Assembly (NCBI GenBank): GCA_002359215.1
Contig: DEMN01000012.1
Coordinates: 310,001-374,000 of the forward strand
DNA from: Flavobacteriales bacterium UBA2669
Lineage (GTDB): Bacteria > Bacteroidota > Bacteroidia > Flavobacteriales_E > Vicingaceae
Length of the DNA: 64,000 bases
Direction of reading: 5' to 3'
The number at the start of each line of letters is the position of its first letter. The first letter of the stretch is position 1. A program made the translations under genes and the position numbers. Below are positions 9,166 to 19,400 of the stretch, piece after piece. The notes beneath the pieces were generated by a model. That model had not been told where the DNA came from, did no database searches, and was given only the letters and a program-made list of their open reading frames with translations.

Positions 9166-9221
9166 ACTTTATTTTATTAGTACACTTTATCAGTAATTTA
9201 ATTAATAATGATAAAGTTTTT

Positions 9222-9294
9222 ACGGGTGTAGCTCAATTGGTAGAGTAGTGGTCTCCAAAACCATTGGCTGGGAGTTCGAGTCTCTCCACCCGTG
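9222..9294 (+). tRNA. tRNA-Trp (anticodon CCA)
   Basis: Acceptor arms are ACGGGTG/CACCCGT, the anticodon loop is CTCCAAA, and the T loop is GTTCGAGTC. The discriminator is G. It lies 18 bases before the secE start codon and is presumably cotranscribed with it. Confidence 0.97.
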
Positions 9295-9312
9295 CAGAGA
9301 ATAAAAAATATT

Positions 9313-9504
9313 ATGGCTAAAATTGGAAATTATATAAAAGAATCAACTGACGAATTGTTAAACAAAGTTTCGTGGCCAACATGGAATGAGTTACAAAGTA
9401 GTTCAGTAATTGTATTAATTGCATCTGTAATATTTGCATTAATCATATTTGTGATGGATAGTACTTTTAGCAGATTGATGAAAGAAATTTATAAGTTATT
9501 TTGA
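9313..9504 (+). CDS. secE: Preprotein translocase subunit SecE
   Basis: The 63-residue protein has one amphipathic helix ('YIKESTDELLNKVSWPTWNELQ', with the conserved VSWPTW motif) and one membrane helix ('SSVIVLIASVIFALIIFVMDS'). It clamps SecY in the inner-membrane translocon. I choose the ATG at 9313. A longer reading from GTG at 9292 would start inside tRNA-Trp and is unlikely. nusG follows after five bases, an almost universal arrangement. Confidence 0.95.
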   Translation: MAKIGNYIKESTDELLNKVSWPTWNELQSSSVIVLIASVIFALIIFVMDSTFSRLMKEIYKLF

Positions 9505-9509
9505 TTACT

Positions 9510-10061
9510 ATGGCAGAGAATACAAAAAAATGGTATGTCGTTAGAGCGATAAGTGGTAAAGAAAATAAAATCAAAAAATACATTGAAGATGAAATTCTTA
9601 GAAATGGTTTAAGTAATAACTTATCACAAATATTAATACCTACAGAAAAAATATTTCAAATTAGAAATGGAAAAAAGATTAGTAAAGAAAGAAATTTTTT
9701 TCCAGGTTATATTTTAATTGAAGCAGATTTAAGTGGAGAAATGCCTCACGTAATTAGAAATGTGAATGGTGTTATTGGGTTCTTAGGAGCAGAAAAAGGA
9801 GGAGACCCACTTCCTGTTAGAGTATCTGAAGTGAATAGAATATTAGGTAAAGTTGATGAATTAGCAGATAGTGAAGAAGAAATGACAATACCATTTGTTG
9901 TTGGAGAAAATATTAAAGTGATTGATGGCCCTTTTAATGGCTTTACAGGAACTATAGAAAAAATAAATGAAGAGAAGAGAAAATTAGAAGTAATGGTTAA
10001 AATTTTCGGAAGAAAACAACCATTAGAATTAAGTTTCTTACAAGTAGAAAAAGAAAGTTAA
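9510..10061 (+). CDS. nusG: Transcription termination/antitermination factor NusG
   Basis: The 183-residue protein starts 'MAENTKKWYVVRAISGKENKIKKYIE', the NusG NGN domain that binds the RNA polymerase clamp. 'FFPGYILIEADLSGEMPHVIRNVNGVIGFLG' completes that domain. The C-terminal KOW domain is 'VGENIKVIDGPFNGFTGTIEKINEEKRKLEVMVKIFGR'. It couples transcription to translation and modulates Rho. The ATG at 9510 is chosen over a TTG nine bases upstream because it matches the usual family start. Confidence 0.97.
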   Translation: MAENTKKWYVVRAISGKENKIKKYIEDEILRNGLSNNLSQILIPTEKIFQIRNGKKISKERNFFPGYILIEADLSGEMPHVIRNVNGVIGFLGAEKGGDPLPVRVSEVNRILGKVDELADSEEEMTIPFVVGENIKVIDGPFNGFTGTIEKINEEKRKLEVMVKIFGRKQPLELSFLQVEKES

Positions 10062-10080
10062 TATTAAATAGTAATTAATC

Positions 10081-10122
10081 GTACAGACTCAATATATATA
10101 ATGCTTCCAATTGAGCGAGTAC
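10081..10122 (+). promoter_or_regulatory. Candidate leader hairpin before rplK
   Basis: GTAC (10081-10084) pairs with GTAC (10119-10122), and CTCAAT (10088-10093) with ATTGAG (10110-10115), separated by a small AGA/CGA internal loop. A structured leader before the L11-L1 genes could be the autogenous L1 binding site, as in other bacteria. I cannot match it to the L1 consensus, so this is tentative. Confidence 0.3.
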
Positions 10123-10142
10123 AAATCTAAATAGTAAATAAA

Positions 10143-10580
10143 ATGGCTAAAGAAGTAAGTGGATTAATTAAATTGCAAATCAGAGGAGGAGCTGCAAATC
10201 CATCACCACCGGTAGGACCTGCATTAGGGGCTAAAGGTGTTAATATTATGGAGTTTTGTAAGCAATTTAACGGAAGAACTCAAGATAAACCAGGGAAAGT
10301 ATTGCCTGTTGTTATTACGGTTTATTCTGATAAATCTTTTGATTTCGTAATTAAAACCCCTCCAGCTGCAGTTCAATTAATGGAAGCTGCTAAATTGAAA
10401 AAAGGTTCTCCGGAATCTAATAGACAAAAAGTAGGGACCGTTAGTTGGGATCAAATTAAAACAATCGCTGAAGACAAAATGACTGATTTGAATTGTTTTA
10501 AAATTGAATCTGCAATGAAAATGGTTGCAGGTACAGCAAGAAGTATGGGGTTAAAAGTAAGTGGGACTTTTCCTGCATAA
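10143..10580 (+). CDS. rplK: 50S ribosomal protein L11
   Basis: The 145-residue protein is standard L11: 'LIKLQIRGGAANPSPPVGPALGAKGVNIMEFCKQFN' is the proline-rich N-terminal domain, and 'SMKMVAGTARSMGLKVSG' closes the rRNA-binding C-terminal domain. L11 forms the GTPase-associated centre with 23S rRNA and the L10/L7-L12 stalk. rplA follows after 26 bases in one operon. Confidence 0.99.
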   Translation: MAKEVSGLIKLQIRGGAANPSPPVGPALGAKGVNIMEFCKQFNGRTQDKPGKVLPVVITVYSDKSFDFVIKTPPAAVQLMEAAKLKKGSPESNRQKVGTVSWDQIKTIAEDKMTDLNCFKIESAMKMVAGTARSMGLKVSGTFPA

Positions 10581-10606
10581 AACTAATTTATTAAATTGTA
10601 TCAGCA

Positions 10607-11296
10607 ATGGCTAGATTAACAAAAAACATGAAAGAGGCTTTATCTAAAGTAGATACTGAAAAGTTATACAACTTAGATGAGGCAACAAAGCTTGTTAAGG
10701 ACATGACATTTACAAAGTTTGATGCATCGGTTGACATAAGCATTAGATTAGGAGTTGATCCTAGAAAAGCTAATGAAATGGTAAGAGGTACAGTTGCCCT
10801 TCCAAATGGTGTTGGTAAAGATGTGAAAATTTTAGTATTGTGTACTCCTGACAAAGAAGCTGAGGCTAAAGAGGCTGGTGCTGACTATGTTGGTTTAGAC
10901 GAATTTATTGATAAAATAAAAGGCGGATGGACTGATATTGATGTTATTATAACCATGCCAAGTGTTATGGGTAAAGTTGGTGCTTTAGGTCGTGTATTAG
11001 GACCAAGAGGATTAATGCCAAACCCAAAATCAGGTACGGTTACAATGGACATAGGTAAAGCTGTTACTGATGTTAAAGCCGGTAAAATAGATTTTAAAGT
11101 AGATAAATTTGGTAATATTCATACTACTATAGGTAGAGCATCTTTTGAAGCTGAAAAATTAGCTCAAAATGCAAATGAATTATACCAAACAATTTTAAAA
11201 TTAAAACCAGCATCTGCAAAAGGAACATATGTGAGAGGTATCACATTATCAAGCACAATGAGCCCGGGTGTTAAAGTTGAACCTAAATCATTTTAA
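10607..11296 (+). CDS. rplA: 50S ribosomal protein L1
   Basis: The 229-residue protein forms the L1 stalk and in many bacteria represses its own operon. Family motifs include 'DASVDISIRLGVDPRKANEMVRGTVALPNGVGK', 'MPSVMGKVGALGRVLGPRGLMPNPKSGTVT' and 'YVRGITLSSTMSPGVKVE'. Length is typical. rplJ follows 35 bases later. Confidence 0.99.
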   Translation: MARLTKNMKEALSKVDTEKLYNLDEATKLVKDMTFTKFDASVDISIRLGVDPRKANEMVRGTVALPNGVGKDVKILVLCTPDKEAEAKEAGADYVGLDEFIDKIKGGWTDIDVIITMPSVMGKVGALGRVLGPRGLMPNPKSGTVTMDIGKAVTDVKAGKIDFKVDKFGNIHTTIGRASFEAEKLAQNANELYQTILKLKPASAKGTYVRGITLSSTMSPGVKVEPKSF

Positions 11297-11331
11297 GTTT
11301 AACAAAGTATTTAATTTAACCTAAAAGCAAA

Positions 11332-11853
11332 ATGACAAGAGAAGAAAAAAGTCAGTATATCGATGGTTTAACTGAAAAGTTAAACAATGCTAATATATTC
11401 TATTTAGCAGATATAGCTGGTTTAAATGCCGAAACAACTTCTAAGTTAAGAAAAACTTGCTTTAGTGGTAATATTCAACTTGAAGTAGTTAAAAATACGC
11501 TTTTGCAAAAAGCATTTGAAAAAGCAGATAAAGACTACGAAGGTTTGTATAATTCACTAAAAGGAAATACTTCTATAATGTTTTCTGAAGTAGGTAATGC
11601 ACCTGCCAAAATCATTAAAGAATTTCGTAAAAAAAGTGATAAACCATTATTGAAGGGAGCTTATATTGAAGAAGCAATTTATGTTGGCGATGAGAATTTA
11701 GATGTATTAGTAAGCATTAAATCTAAAGAAGAACTTATCGGTGATATTGTTGCATTACTTCAATCTCCAGCTAAGAATGTTGTATCTGCACTTAAATCAA
11801 GTGGTGGTAAACTGGCAGGTATAGTAAAAACTTTATCAGAACGTTCTGAATAA
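11332..11853 (+). CDS. rplJ: 50S ribosomal protein L10
   Basis: The 173-residue protein anchors the L7/L12 dimers to the large subunit. It begins 'MTREEKSQYIDGLTEKLNNANIFYLADIAGLNAETTSKLRK' and contains 'VVKNTLLQKA', typical of the rRNA-binding domain. The C-terminal helix that binds L12 dimers is 'DIVALLQSPAKNVVSALKSSGGKLAGIVKTLSERSE'. rplL follows after 53 bases. Confidence 0.98.
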   Translation: MTREEKSQYIDGLTEKLNNANIFYLADIAGLNAETTSKLRKTCFSGNIQLEVVKNTLLQKAFEKADKDYEGLYNSLKGNTSIMFSEVGNAPAKIIKEFRKKSDKPLLKGAYIEEAIYVGDENLDVLVSIKSKEELIGDIVALLQSPAKNVVSALKSSGGKLAGIVKTLSERSE

Positions 11854-11906
11854 ATAATTAAAAACAAACAATTAATATTAATTTAAATTTCTAAAATAAA
11901 ACAAAA

Positions 11907-12287
11907 ATGGCAGATTTAAAAAAACTTGCAGATGAGTTAGTAAACTTAACTGTAAAAGATGTGAACGAATTAGCTAACATACTTAAAGATGAATATGGTA
12001 TCGAACCTGCTGCTGCAGCTGTAGCTGTTGCAGGTCCTGCTGCTGGTGGTGGAGACGCTGCTGGTGCTGAAGAAAAATCTGAATTCGATGTAATTCTTAA
12101 ATCAGGAGGTGCTTCTAAATTAGCAGTAGTTAAATTAGTTAAAGAACTAACAGGTTTAGGTCTTAAAGAAGCTAAAGAATTAGTTGATGGAGCACCAAAA
12201 CCATTAAAAGAAGGTGTTTCTAAAGACGAAGCAACTGCTCTTAAAACTCAATTAGAAGAAGCTGGAGCTGAAGTAGAAGTTAAGTAA
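11907..12287 (+). CDS. rplL: 50S ribosomal protein L7/L12
   Basis: The 126-residue protein has the N-terminal dimerisation region ('LKKLADELVNLTVKDVNELANILKDEYGIEP'), an Ala/Gly-rich hinge ('AAAAVAVAGPAAGGGDAAGAEE') and the globular factor-binding domain ('KSEFDVILKSGGASKLAVVKLVKELTGLGLKEAKELVDGAPKPLKEGVSKDEA'). It recruits translation factors to the stalk. A strong hairpin 24 bases after the stop separates it from rpoB. Confidence 0.99.
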   Translation: MADLKKLADELVNLTVKDVNELANILKDEYGIEPAAAAVAVAGPAAGGGDAAGAEEKSEFDVILKSGGASKLAVVKLVKELTGLGLKEAKELVDGAPKPLKEGVSKDEATALKTQLEEAGAEVEVK

Positions 12288-12311
12288 TTTAACTGATACA
12301 AACCCAATTTA

Positions 12312-12365
12312 GGTTTAGGTATTTACCCTTATTTTAAGGGTAAATTACCTAAGCCTCTTTTGCTT
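12312..12365 (+). terminator. Long hairpin between rplL and rpoB (attenuator or processing site)
   Basis: The arms at 12312-12330 and 12336-12355 pair almost completely (GGTTTAGGTATTTACCCTT with AAGGGTAAATTACCTAAGCC, one bulged T), with a five-base loop and a T-rich tail. Attenuation or RNase processing at this point is known in other bacteria and would set the ratio of ribosomal protein to RNA polymerase subunits. The T-run is weak, so termination is probably partial. The rest of the rplL-rpoB gap (about 190 bases) shows no gene. Confidence 0.7.
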
Positions 12366-12547
12366 TATAAACCTCTGTAAATAGAAAACTGAGACAAATA
12401 GCAATCTATTTGTTGATTTACAAGGAGTTATAGTGTTTGTCTCAAAGTGAATTAATGTCATTTTGAGAAAATTAGTGTACTTAAAAGTAAGTCTCGCTAG
12501 TTAAAGAATAAAAGTATTATTTAAACAAACTAAACTCAAAACTACTA

Positions 12548-15500
12548 ATGAACAATACATTAGATAAAAAGGTGGAAAATTCTCGAATTAATTTCGCCTC
12601 AACCAAAAATCAATTAGAATATCCAGATTTCTTAGATATTCAAATTAAATCATTCCAATCTTATTTTCAATTAGATACTACTCCTGAAAATAGAGCTTCA
12701 GAAGGATTATTTAAAGTTTTTAGTGAAAACTTTCCAATTACAGATGCTCGTAATCAGTTTGTATTAGAATTCTTGGATTATTTTATAGATCCACCTAGAT
12801 ATGCTATTGAAGAATGTATTGAAAGAGGTTTAACTTACAGTGTACCTTTAAAAGCAAAACTTAAATTGTATTGTACAGATCCTGAACATGAAGATTTTGA
12901 AACTATTGTACAGGATGTATATTTGGGGACTATCCCATACATGACACCTAAAGGAACTTTTGTCATTAACGGTGCAGAAAGAGTTATCGTATCGCAATTA
13001 CATCGTTCACCAGGTGTTTTCTTTGGTCAAAGCAAGCATGCTAATGGTACTAAATTATATTCTGCAAGAATTATCCCTTTTAGAGGTTCTTGGATAGAAT
13101 TTGCTACCGACATAAATAACGTAATGTATGCTTACATTGATAGAAAGAAAAAATTACCGGTAACAACCCTTTTTAGAGCTATAGGCTTTGAAACAGATAA
13201 AGAAATTTTAGAACTTTTTGATTTGGCGGATGAAGTTAAAGTTAGCAAATCCGGATTGAAAAAAGTTATTGGTAGAAAATTAGCCGCTCGTGTACTTAAA
13301 ACATGGGTTGAAGATTTTGTTGATGAAGATACAGGTGAGGTGGTTTCTATCGAAAGAAATGAAGTAATTATTGATCGTGAAACTATCATTGAAAAAGAAC
13401 ATATTGATGAAATTATAGAATCAGGATCTAAAACTATTATTTTACACAAAGAAGATGTAAATTCATCTGATTTTGCAATTATATACAATACCTTACAAAA
13501 AGACCCTTCTAACTCAGAAAAAGAAGCGGTAGAACACATTTACCGTCAACTTAGAAATGCTGAGCCGCCAGATGTTGAAACAGCTAGAGGTGTTATTGAT
13601 AAATTATTTTTCTCTGAAACTAGATATGATTTAGGAGAAGTAGGTAGATTTAGAATCAATAAAAAACTTGGTTTAGATATTGCTAATGATGTGAGGGTAT
13701 TAACAAGAGAAGATATTATATCTATCATCAAATACCTTATTGAGTTAATTAACTCTAAAACTATTGTTGATGATATCGATCACTTAAGTAATAGAAGAGT
13801 TAGAACTGTTGGAGAACAATTACACAATCAATTTGGTGTTGGTCTTTCAAGAATGGCAAGAACTATTCGTGAAAGAATGAATGTTAGAGATAACGAGGTA
13901 TTTACTCCATCTGATTTGATTAATGCTAAAACATTATCATCAGTAATTAACTCTTTCTTCGGAACTAACCAATTATCTCAATTTATGGATCAAACCAACC
14001 CATTATCTGAGATTACTCATAAAAGAAGAATGTCAGCTTTAGGGCCTGGAGGTTTATCTAGAGAAAGAGCTGGTTTCGAAGTACGTGATGTTCACTATAC
14101 TCACTACGGAAGACTTTGCCCTATTGAAACCCCTGAAGGACCAAACATTGGTTTGATTTCGTCTCTTTGTGTTTATGCAAAAGTGAACAAACTAGGGTTT
14201 ATTGAAACTCCTTATAGACATGTTGAAGATGGTAAGGTAAACTTTAAAAAAGAAGTAGTTTATTTAAGTGCTGAAGAAGAAGATAAAAAAGTTATCGCTC
14301 AAGCAAATGCTCAAATAGATGATAAAGGTCAATTCTTAACAGATAAAGTAAAATCAAGATTAGATGGTGATTTTCCATTAACAGAGCCGGAAAACATCTC
14401 TTTAATGGATGTTGCTCCTAATCAAATTGCATCTATTGCTGCGTCATTAATTCCTTTCTTAGAAAATGATGATGCTAACCGTGCATTGATGGGATCTAAC
14501 ATGATGCGTCAAGCAGTTCCATTATTAAGACCAGAAGCTCCAATTGTAGGAACAGGATTAGAAGCTAGAGTAGCTCAAGATTCTAGAGTTCTTATTAATG
14601 CTGAAGCTGATGGTGTTGTAGAATATGTTGATGCAAAAAATATTACTATCAAATATAATCGATCTGAAGAGGATCAATTAGTGAGTTTTGATGGAGATTC
14701 TGTAACCTATGAATTATATACATTTAAAAAGACTAACCAAAATACTTGCTTAAACTTAACACCAATCGTAAGAAAAGGAGATAAAGTTAAAAAAGGTCAA
14801 GTACTTTGCGAAGGTTATGCAACTGAAAAAGGAGAGCTTGCTTTAGGTAGAAACTTAAAAGTAGCTTTCATGCCTTGGAAAGGGTATAATTTTGAGGATG
14901 CGATTGTAATCTCAGAAAAAGTTGTAAAAGAAGATTTATTTACTTCTGTACATATTGAAGAGTTTTCTTTAGAAGTAAGAGATACCAAAAGAGGTGAAGA
15001 AGAATTAACCGCAGATATTCCTAATGTTAGTGAAGATGCTACCAAAGATTTGGATGAAAATGGTATGATTAGAATTGGTGCTGAAGTGAAAGAAGGCGAT
15101 ATTTTAATTGGTAAGATTACTCCAAAAGGAGAAACAGACCCAACACCAGAAGAGAAGCTTTTAAGAGCTATTTTTGGAGATAAAGCGGGAGATGTTAAAG
15201 ATGCTTCACTAAAAGTTAAACCATCTGTAAAAGGTGTTGTAATTGATAAAAAACTTTTTGAAAGAGCTATAAAAGACAGAAAAAGTAGAGCAGAAGAGAA
15301 AGCAATTTTAGAGCAACTTGATGAAGAATATAATAGAGAAGTTGCAGCTCTTAAAAAAATATTGATTGATAAACTTTATACAGTTGTAAATAACAAAACG
15401 AGTCAGGGAGTTGTAAATTACTATAATGAAGTAATTATTCCAAAAGGAACTAAATTTACTATTAAGGTATTAGAAAAAGTAGATGATTTTGTATTTGTAG

Positions 15501-16375
15501 ATTCTAAAAACTGGACTACAAGTGACGAGTTAAATGATTTAATCAAACAAATTTTAAACAACTACAACATTAAAGTTAACGAAATTTTAGGAAAGTTTAA
15601 ACGTAAGAAATATGCTATTTCTGTAGGGGATGAATTACCAACTGGTATTTTGAAATTAGCAAAAGTTTACTTGGCGAAGAAAAGAAAACTAAAAGTTGGA
15701 GATAAAATGGCTGGTCGTCATGGTAACAAAGGTATTGTCGCTAATATTGTTAGAGAAGAAGACATGCCTTTCTTAGAAGACGGAACACCTGTTGATATTG
15801 TTCTTAATCCACTTGGTGTACCATCTAGGATGAATTTAGGTCAGGTATATGAAACAGTTCTTGGATGGGCAGGTCAAAAATTAGGAAAGAACTTCGCTAC
15901 ACCGATTTTTGATGGTATTAGTGTTGAAGAAATCAATAAATATTGTATAGAGGCAGGAGTTCCACAATATGGTAAAACTTATCTCTATGATGGTGGAACC
16001 GGAGAACGTTTTGACCAGCCAGCAACAGTTGGAGTAATCTACATGTTGCGTTTAGGACATATGATTGACGATAAGATGCATGCTCGTTCTATCGGACCAT
16101 ACTCATTAATTACTCAACAACCATTAGGTGGTAAAGCACAGTTTGGTGGTCAGCGTTTTGGAGAAATGGAGGTTTGGGCAATAGAAGCTTACGGAGCTGC
16201 AAACATTCTTCAAGAATTGTTAACTATTAAATCTGATGATGTTAAAGGAAGAGCTAAAGCTTATGAAGCAATAGTTAAAGGAGATCCAATGCCAGAACCT
16301 GGTATCCCGGAATCGTTTAATGTATTATTACATGAGTTAAGAGGTTTAGCACTTAACATAACGTTAGATAATTAA
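12548..16375 (+). CDS. rpoB: DNA-directed RNA polymerase subunit beta
   Basis: The 1275-residue subunit carries the usual blocks: 'YMTPKGTFVINGAERVIVSQLHRSPGVFF', the rifampicin region 'FFGTNQLSQFMDQTNPLSEITHKRRMSALGPGGLSRERAGFEVRDVHYTHYGRLCPIETPEGPNIGLI', 'GYNFEDAIVIS', 'KVGDKMAGRHGNKGIV' and the C-terminal 'GGKAQFGGQRFGEMEVWA'. The Asp, His and Ser positions of the rifampicin pocket look wild type. The gene is followed by rpoC after 30 bases. Confidence 0.99.
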   Translation: MNNTLDKKVENSRINFASTKNQLEYPDFLDIQIKSFQSYFQLDTTPENRASEGLFKVFSENFPITDARNQFVLEFLDYFIDPPRYAIEECIERGLTYSVPLKAKLKLYCTDPEHEDFETIVQDVYLGTIPYMTPKGTFVINGAERVIVSQLHRSPGVFFGQSKHANGTKLYSARIIPFRGSWIEFATDINNVMYAYIDRKKKLPVTTLFRAIGFETDKEILELFDLADEVKVSKSGLKKVIGRKLAARVLKTWVEDFVDEDTGEVVSIERNEVIIDRETIIEKEHIDEIIESGSKTIILHKEDVNSSDFAIIYNTLQKDPSNSEKEAVEHIYRQLRNAEPPDVETARGVIDKLFFSETRYDLGEVGRFRINKKLGLDIANDVRVLTREDIISIIKYLIELINSKTIVDDIDHLSNRRVRTVGEQLHNQFGVGLSRMARTIRERMNVRDNEVFTPSDLINAKTLSSVINSFFGTNQLSQFMDQTNPLSEITHKRRMSALGPGGLSRERAGFEVRDVHYTHYGRLCPIETPEGPNIGLISSLCVYAKVNKLGFIETPYRHVEDGKVNFKKEVVYLSAEEEDKKVIAQANAQIDDKGQFLTDKVKSRLDGDFPLTEPENISLMDVAPNQIASIAASLIPFLENDDANRALMGSNMMRQAVPLLRPEAPIVGTGLEARVAQDSRVLINAEADGVVEYVDAKNITIKYNRSEEDQLVSFDGDSVTYELYTFKKTNQNTCLNLTPIVRKGDKVKKGQVLCEGYATEKGELALGRNLKVAFMPWKGYNFEDAIVISEKVVKEDLFTSVHIEEFSLEVRDTKRGEEELTADIPNVSEDATKDLDENGMIRIGAEVKEGDILIGKITPKGETDPTPEEKLLRAIFGDKAGDVKDASLKVKPSVKGVVIDKKLFERAIKDRKSRAEEKAILEQLDEEYNREVAALKKILIDKLYTVVNNKTSQGVVNYYNEVIIPKGTKFTIKVLEKVDDFVFVDSKNWTTSDELNDLIKQILNNYNIKVNEILGKFKRKKYAISVGDELPTGILKLAKVYLAKKRKLKVGDKMAGRHGNKGIVANIVREEDMPFLEDGTPVDIVLNPLGVPSRMNLGQVYETVLGWAGQKLGKNFATPIFDGISVEEINKYCIEAGVPQYGKTYLYDGGTGERFDQPATVGVIYMLRLGHMIDDKMHARSIGPYSLITQQPLGGKAQFGGQRFGEMEVWAIEAYGAANILQELLTIKSDDVKGRAKAYEAIVKGDPMPEPGIPESFNVLLHELRGLALNITLDN

Positions 16376-16405
16376 TTTATTTTGAACTAAAAACAACTAT
16401 ATAAC

Positions 16406-19400
16406 ATGGCTTTTAAACGTGAACAAAATACTAACAGTAATTTCTCAAGAATTACTATCAGTTTGTCTTCTCCAGAACTTATCTTAGAAAGATCGAGTGG
16501 AGAGGTATTAAAACCAGAGACCATTAACTACAGAACCTATAAACCAGAAAGAGATGGATTATTTTGTGAAAGAATTTTTGGTCCTGTAAAAGACTATGAA
16601 TGTCATTGCGGAAAATATAAAAGAATTAGATATAAAGGAATTATTTGCGACAGATGTGGTGTTGAAGTTACTGAGAAAAAAGTAAGAAGAGAAAGAATGG
16701 GGCACATTTCTTTAGTAGTTCCTGTAGCTCATATCTGGTACTTTAAATCGTTACCAAACAAAATTGGTTACTTATTAGGTTTACCAACAAAAAAACTAGA
16801 TGCCATTATATATTATGAAAGATATGTAGTAATTAATCCAGCTGGTGTTAATGGTGTAGATGGAGAACCAATTCAGTATCTAGATTTCTTAACAGAAGAA
16901 GAATATTTTGATATTATCGATACTCTTCCAAAAGAAAATCAATATTTAGATGATGCTGACCCAAATAAGTTTATTGCTAAAATGGGAGCAGAAGCTTTAT
17001 ATGAATTATTAAGAAGATTAGATTTAGATAGTTTGTCTTATGATTTAAGACATAAAGCAAATAACGAAACGTCTCAACAAAGAAAAAATGAAGCATTAAA
17101 AAGACTTCAAGTTGTAGAAGCATTTAGAGCATCTAAAGAAAATATTGATAATAGACCAGAATGGATGATTCTAAAGGTAGTTCCTGTTATTCCACCAGAA
17201 TTACGACCTTTAGTACCGCTTGATGGTGGTAGATTTGCTACATCTGATTTAAATGATTTATACAGAAGAGTTATCATTAGAAATAATCGTTTAAAAAGAT
17301 TAATGGAGATTAAAGCTCCAGATGTAATTTTACGAAACGAAAAGCGTATGTTACAAGAATCTGTAGATGCGTTATTAGATAACTCTAGAAAATCTAGTGC
17401 TGTTAAAACAGATGCTAATAGAGCTTTAAAATCATTATCTGACAGTTTAAAAGGTAAATCAGGTCGTTTCCGTCAAAACTTATTAGGAAAACGTGTTGAT
17501 TATTCTGCACGTTCTGTAATTGTTGTTGGCCCGGATTTGAAACTACACGAATGTGGTATCCCTAAAGATATGGCTGCGGAGCTTTACAAACCATTTATCA
17601 TTAGAAAATTAATTGAAAGAGGTATTGTAAAAACTGTAAAATCGGCTAAAAAAATAGTTGATAAAAAAGAACCTGTAGTTTGGGATATCTTAGAAAATAT
17701 CTTAAAAGGGCACCCTGTATTACTTAACCGTGCTCCTACGTTGCACCGTTTAGGTATTCAGGCATTCCAGCCTAAACTTATTGAAGGAAAAGCTATTCGT
17801 TTGCACCCATTAGTATGTACTGCATTTAATGCGGATTTTGATGGAGATCAAATGGCAGTTCATTTACCGTTAGGTAATGCTGCAATTTTAGAAGCTCAGT
17901 TATTGATGTTGTCTTCACATAATATTCTTAATCCTGCAAATGGTACTCCGGTAACACTTCCTTCTCAAGATATGGTTCTTGGGTTATATTATATAACTAA
18001 AGAAAGAAAATCAACTAAAGAACACCCTGTTGTTGGAGAAGGTAAAATGTTTTACTCTCCAGAAGAAGTAATTATTGCTCTTAATGAAGGTAAGTTGAAT
18101 GTTCACGCAAACATTAAGGTAAAAACTACTGACATTGAAAACGGAGAGACAGTATTAAAAACTATAGAAACTACAGCAGGTAGAGTTATTTTTAACGAAC
18201 TTGTTCCAGAAGAAGTAGGTTTTGTTAATGAATTATTGACTAAAAAATCGTTAAGAGATATTATTGGTAGAGTATTAAAACATGCTGGACCAACTAAAAC
18301 GGTTAAGTTCTTAGATGATATTAAAGATTTAGGTTATGATATGGCATTTAGAGGTGGATTATCATTTAACTTGGATGATATTATTATCCCTAAGGAAAAA
18401 GAAGAGTTTGTAGCTAAAGCCAATGTAGAAGTTGAAGAAGTAATGAATAACTATAATATGGGTTTCATTACTAACAACGAGCGTTATAACCAAATTATTG
18501 ATATCTGGACACACACTAACACAAAACTTACAAATGTGTTGATGGATACGCTTAAAAATGACAACCAAGGTTTTAACTCTATTTATATGATGTTTGATTC
18601 TGGTGCAAGGGGTTCTAAGGAGCAAATTCGTCAGTTATCAGGTATGAGAGGTTTGATGGCAAAACCGCAAAAATCCGGTTCATCATCTGGTCAAGAGATT
18701 ATTGAAAACCCAATTTTGGCAAACTTTAAAGAAGGATTGTCAGTATTGGAGTACTTTATATCTACTCACGGTGCTCGTAAAGGTCTTGCCGATACAGCAT
18801 TAAAAACGGCCGATGCAGGTTACTTAACAAGAAGATTGGTTGATGTTTCTCAAGATGTTGTTATTACATCAGAAGATTGTGGAACATTAAGAGGATTAAT
18901 AGCTACAGCACTTAAAAATAATGATGAAGTTGTTGAAAGTTTATACGATAGAATTTTAGGAAGAACGTCTGTTCACGATATTTATCACCCTGAGACAGAA
19001 GAATTAATTGTTGCTTCAGGAGATGAAATTACTGAAGATATTGCTGAAGTAATTCAAGCTGCAGATATTGATGAAGTAGAAATTAGATCTGTATTAACAT
19101 GTGAGCAAAGACAAGGTGTTTGTGCAAAATGTTATGGTAGAAACCTTTCAACAGGAAGAATGGTCCAAAAAGGAGAACCTGTTGGGGTTGTTGCTGCTCA
19201 ATCTATTGGTGAGCCAGGAACACAGCTTACTCTTAGAACATTCCATATTGGTGGTACAGCTTCTAAAATTACAGGAATTTCTAGCGTTGAAGCTAAATAT
19301 GATGGTAGAATAGAAATTGAGGAGTTAAAGACCATTGAAAAAACGAATGAAGCAGGAGAAAAAATTGAATTAGTTATTGGTCGTTCTGCTGAAATGAAAA

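Noticed and set aside
9292..9312. Upstream GTG start for secE
   Set aside because: It lies in the 3' end of tRNA-Trp, and the added residues are not part of the SecE family.
19101..19313. Short plus-strand reading frame inside rpoC
   Set aside because: It is a frame-shifted shadow of the strongly conserved rpoC sequence.
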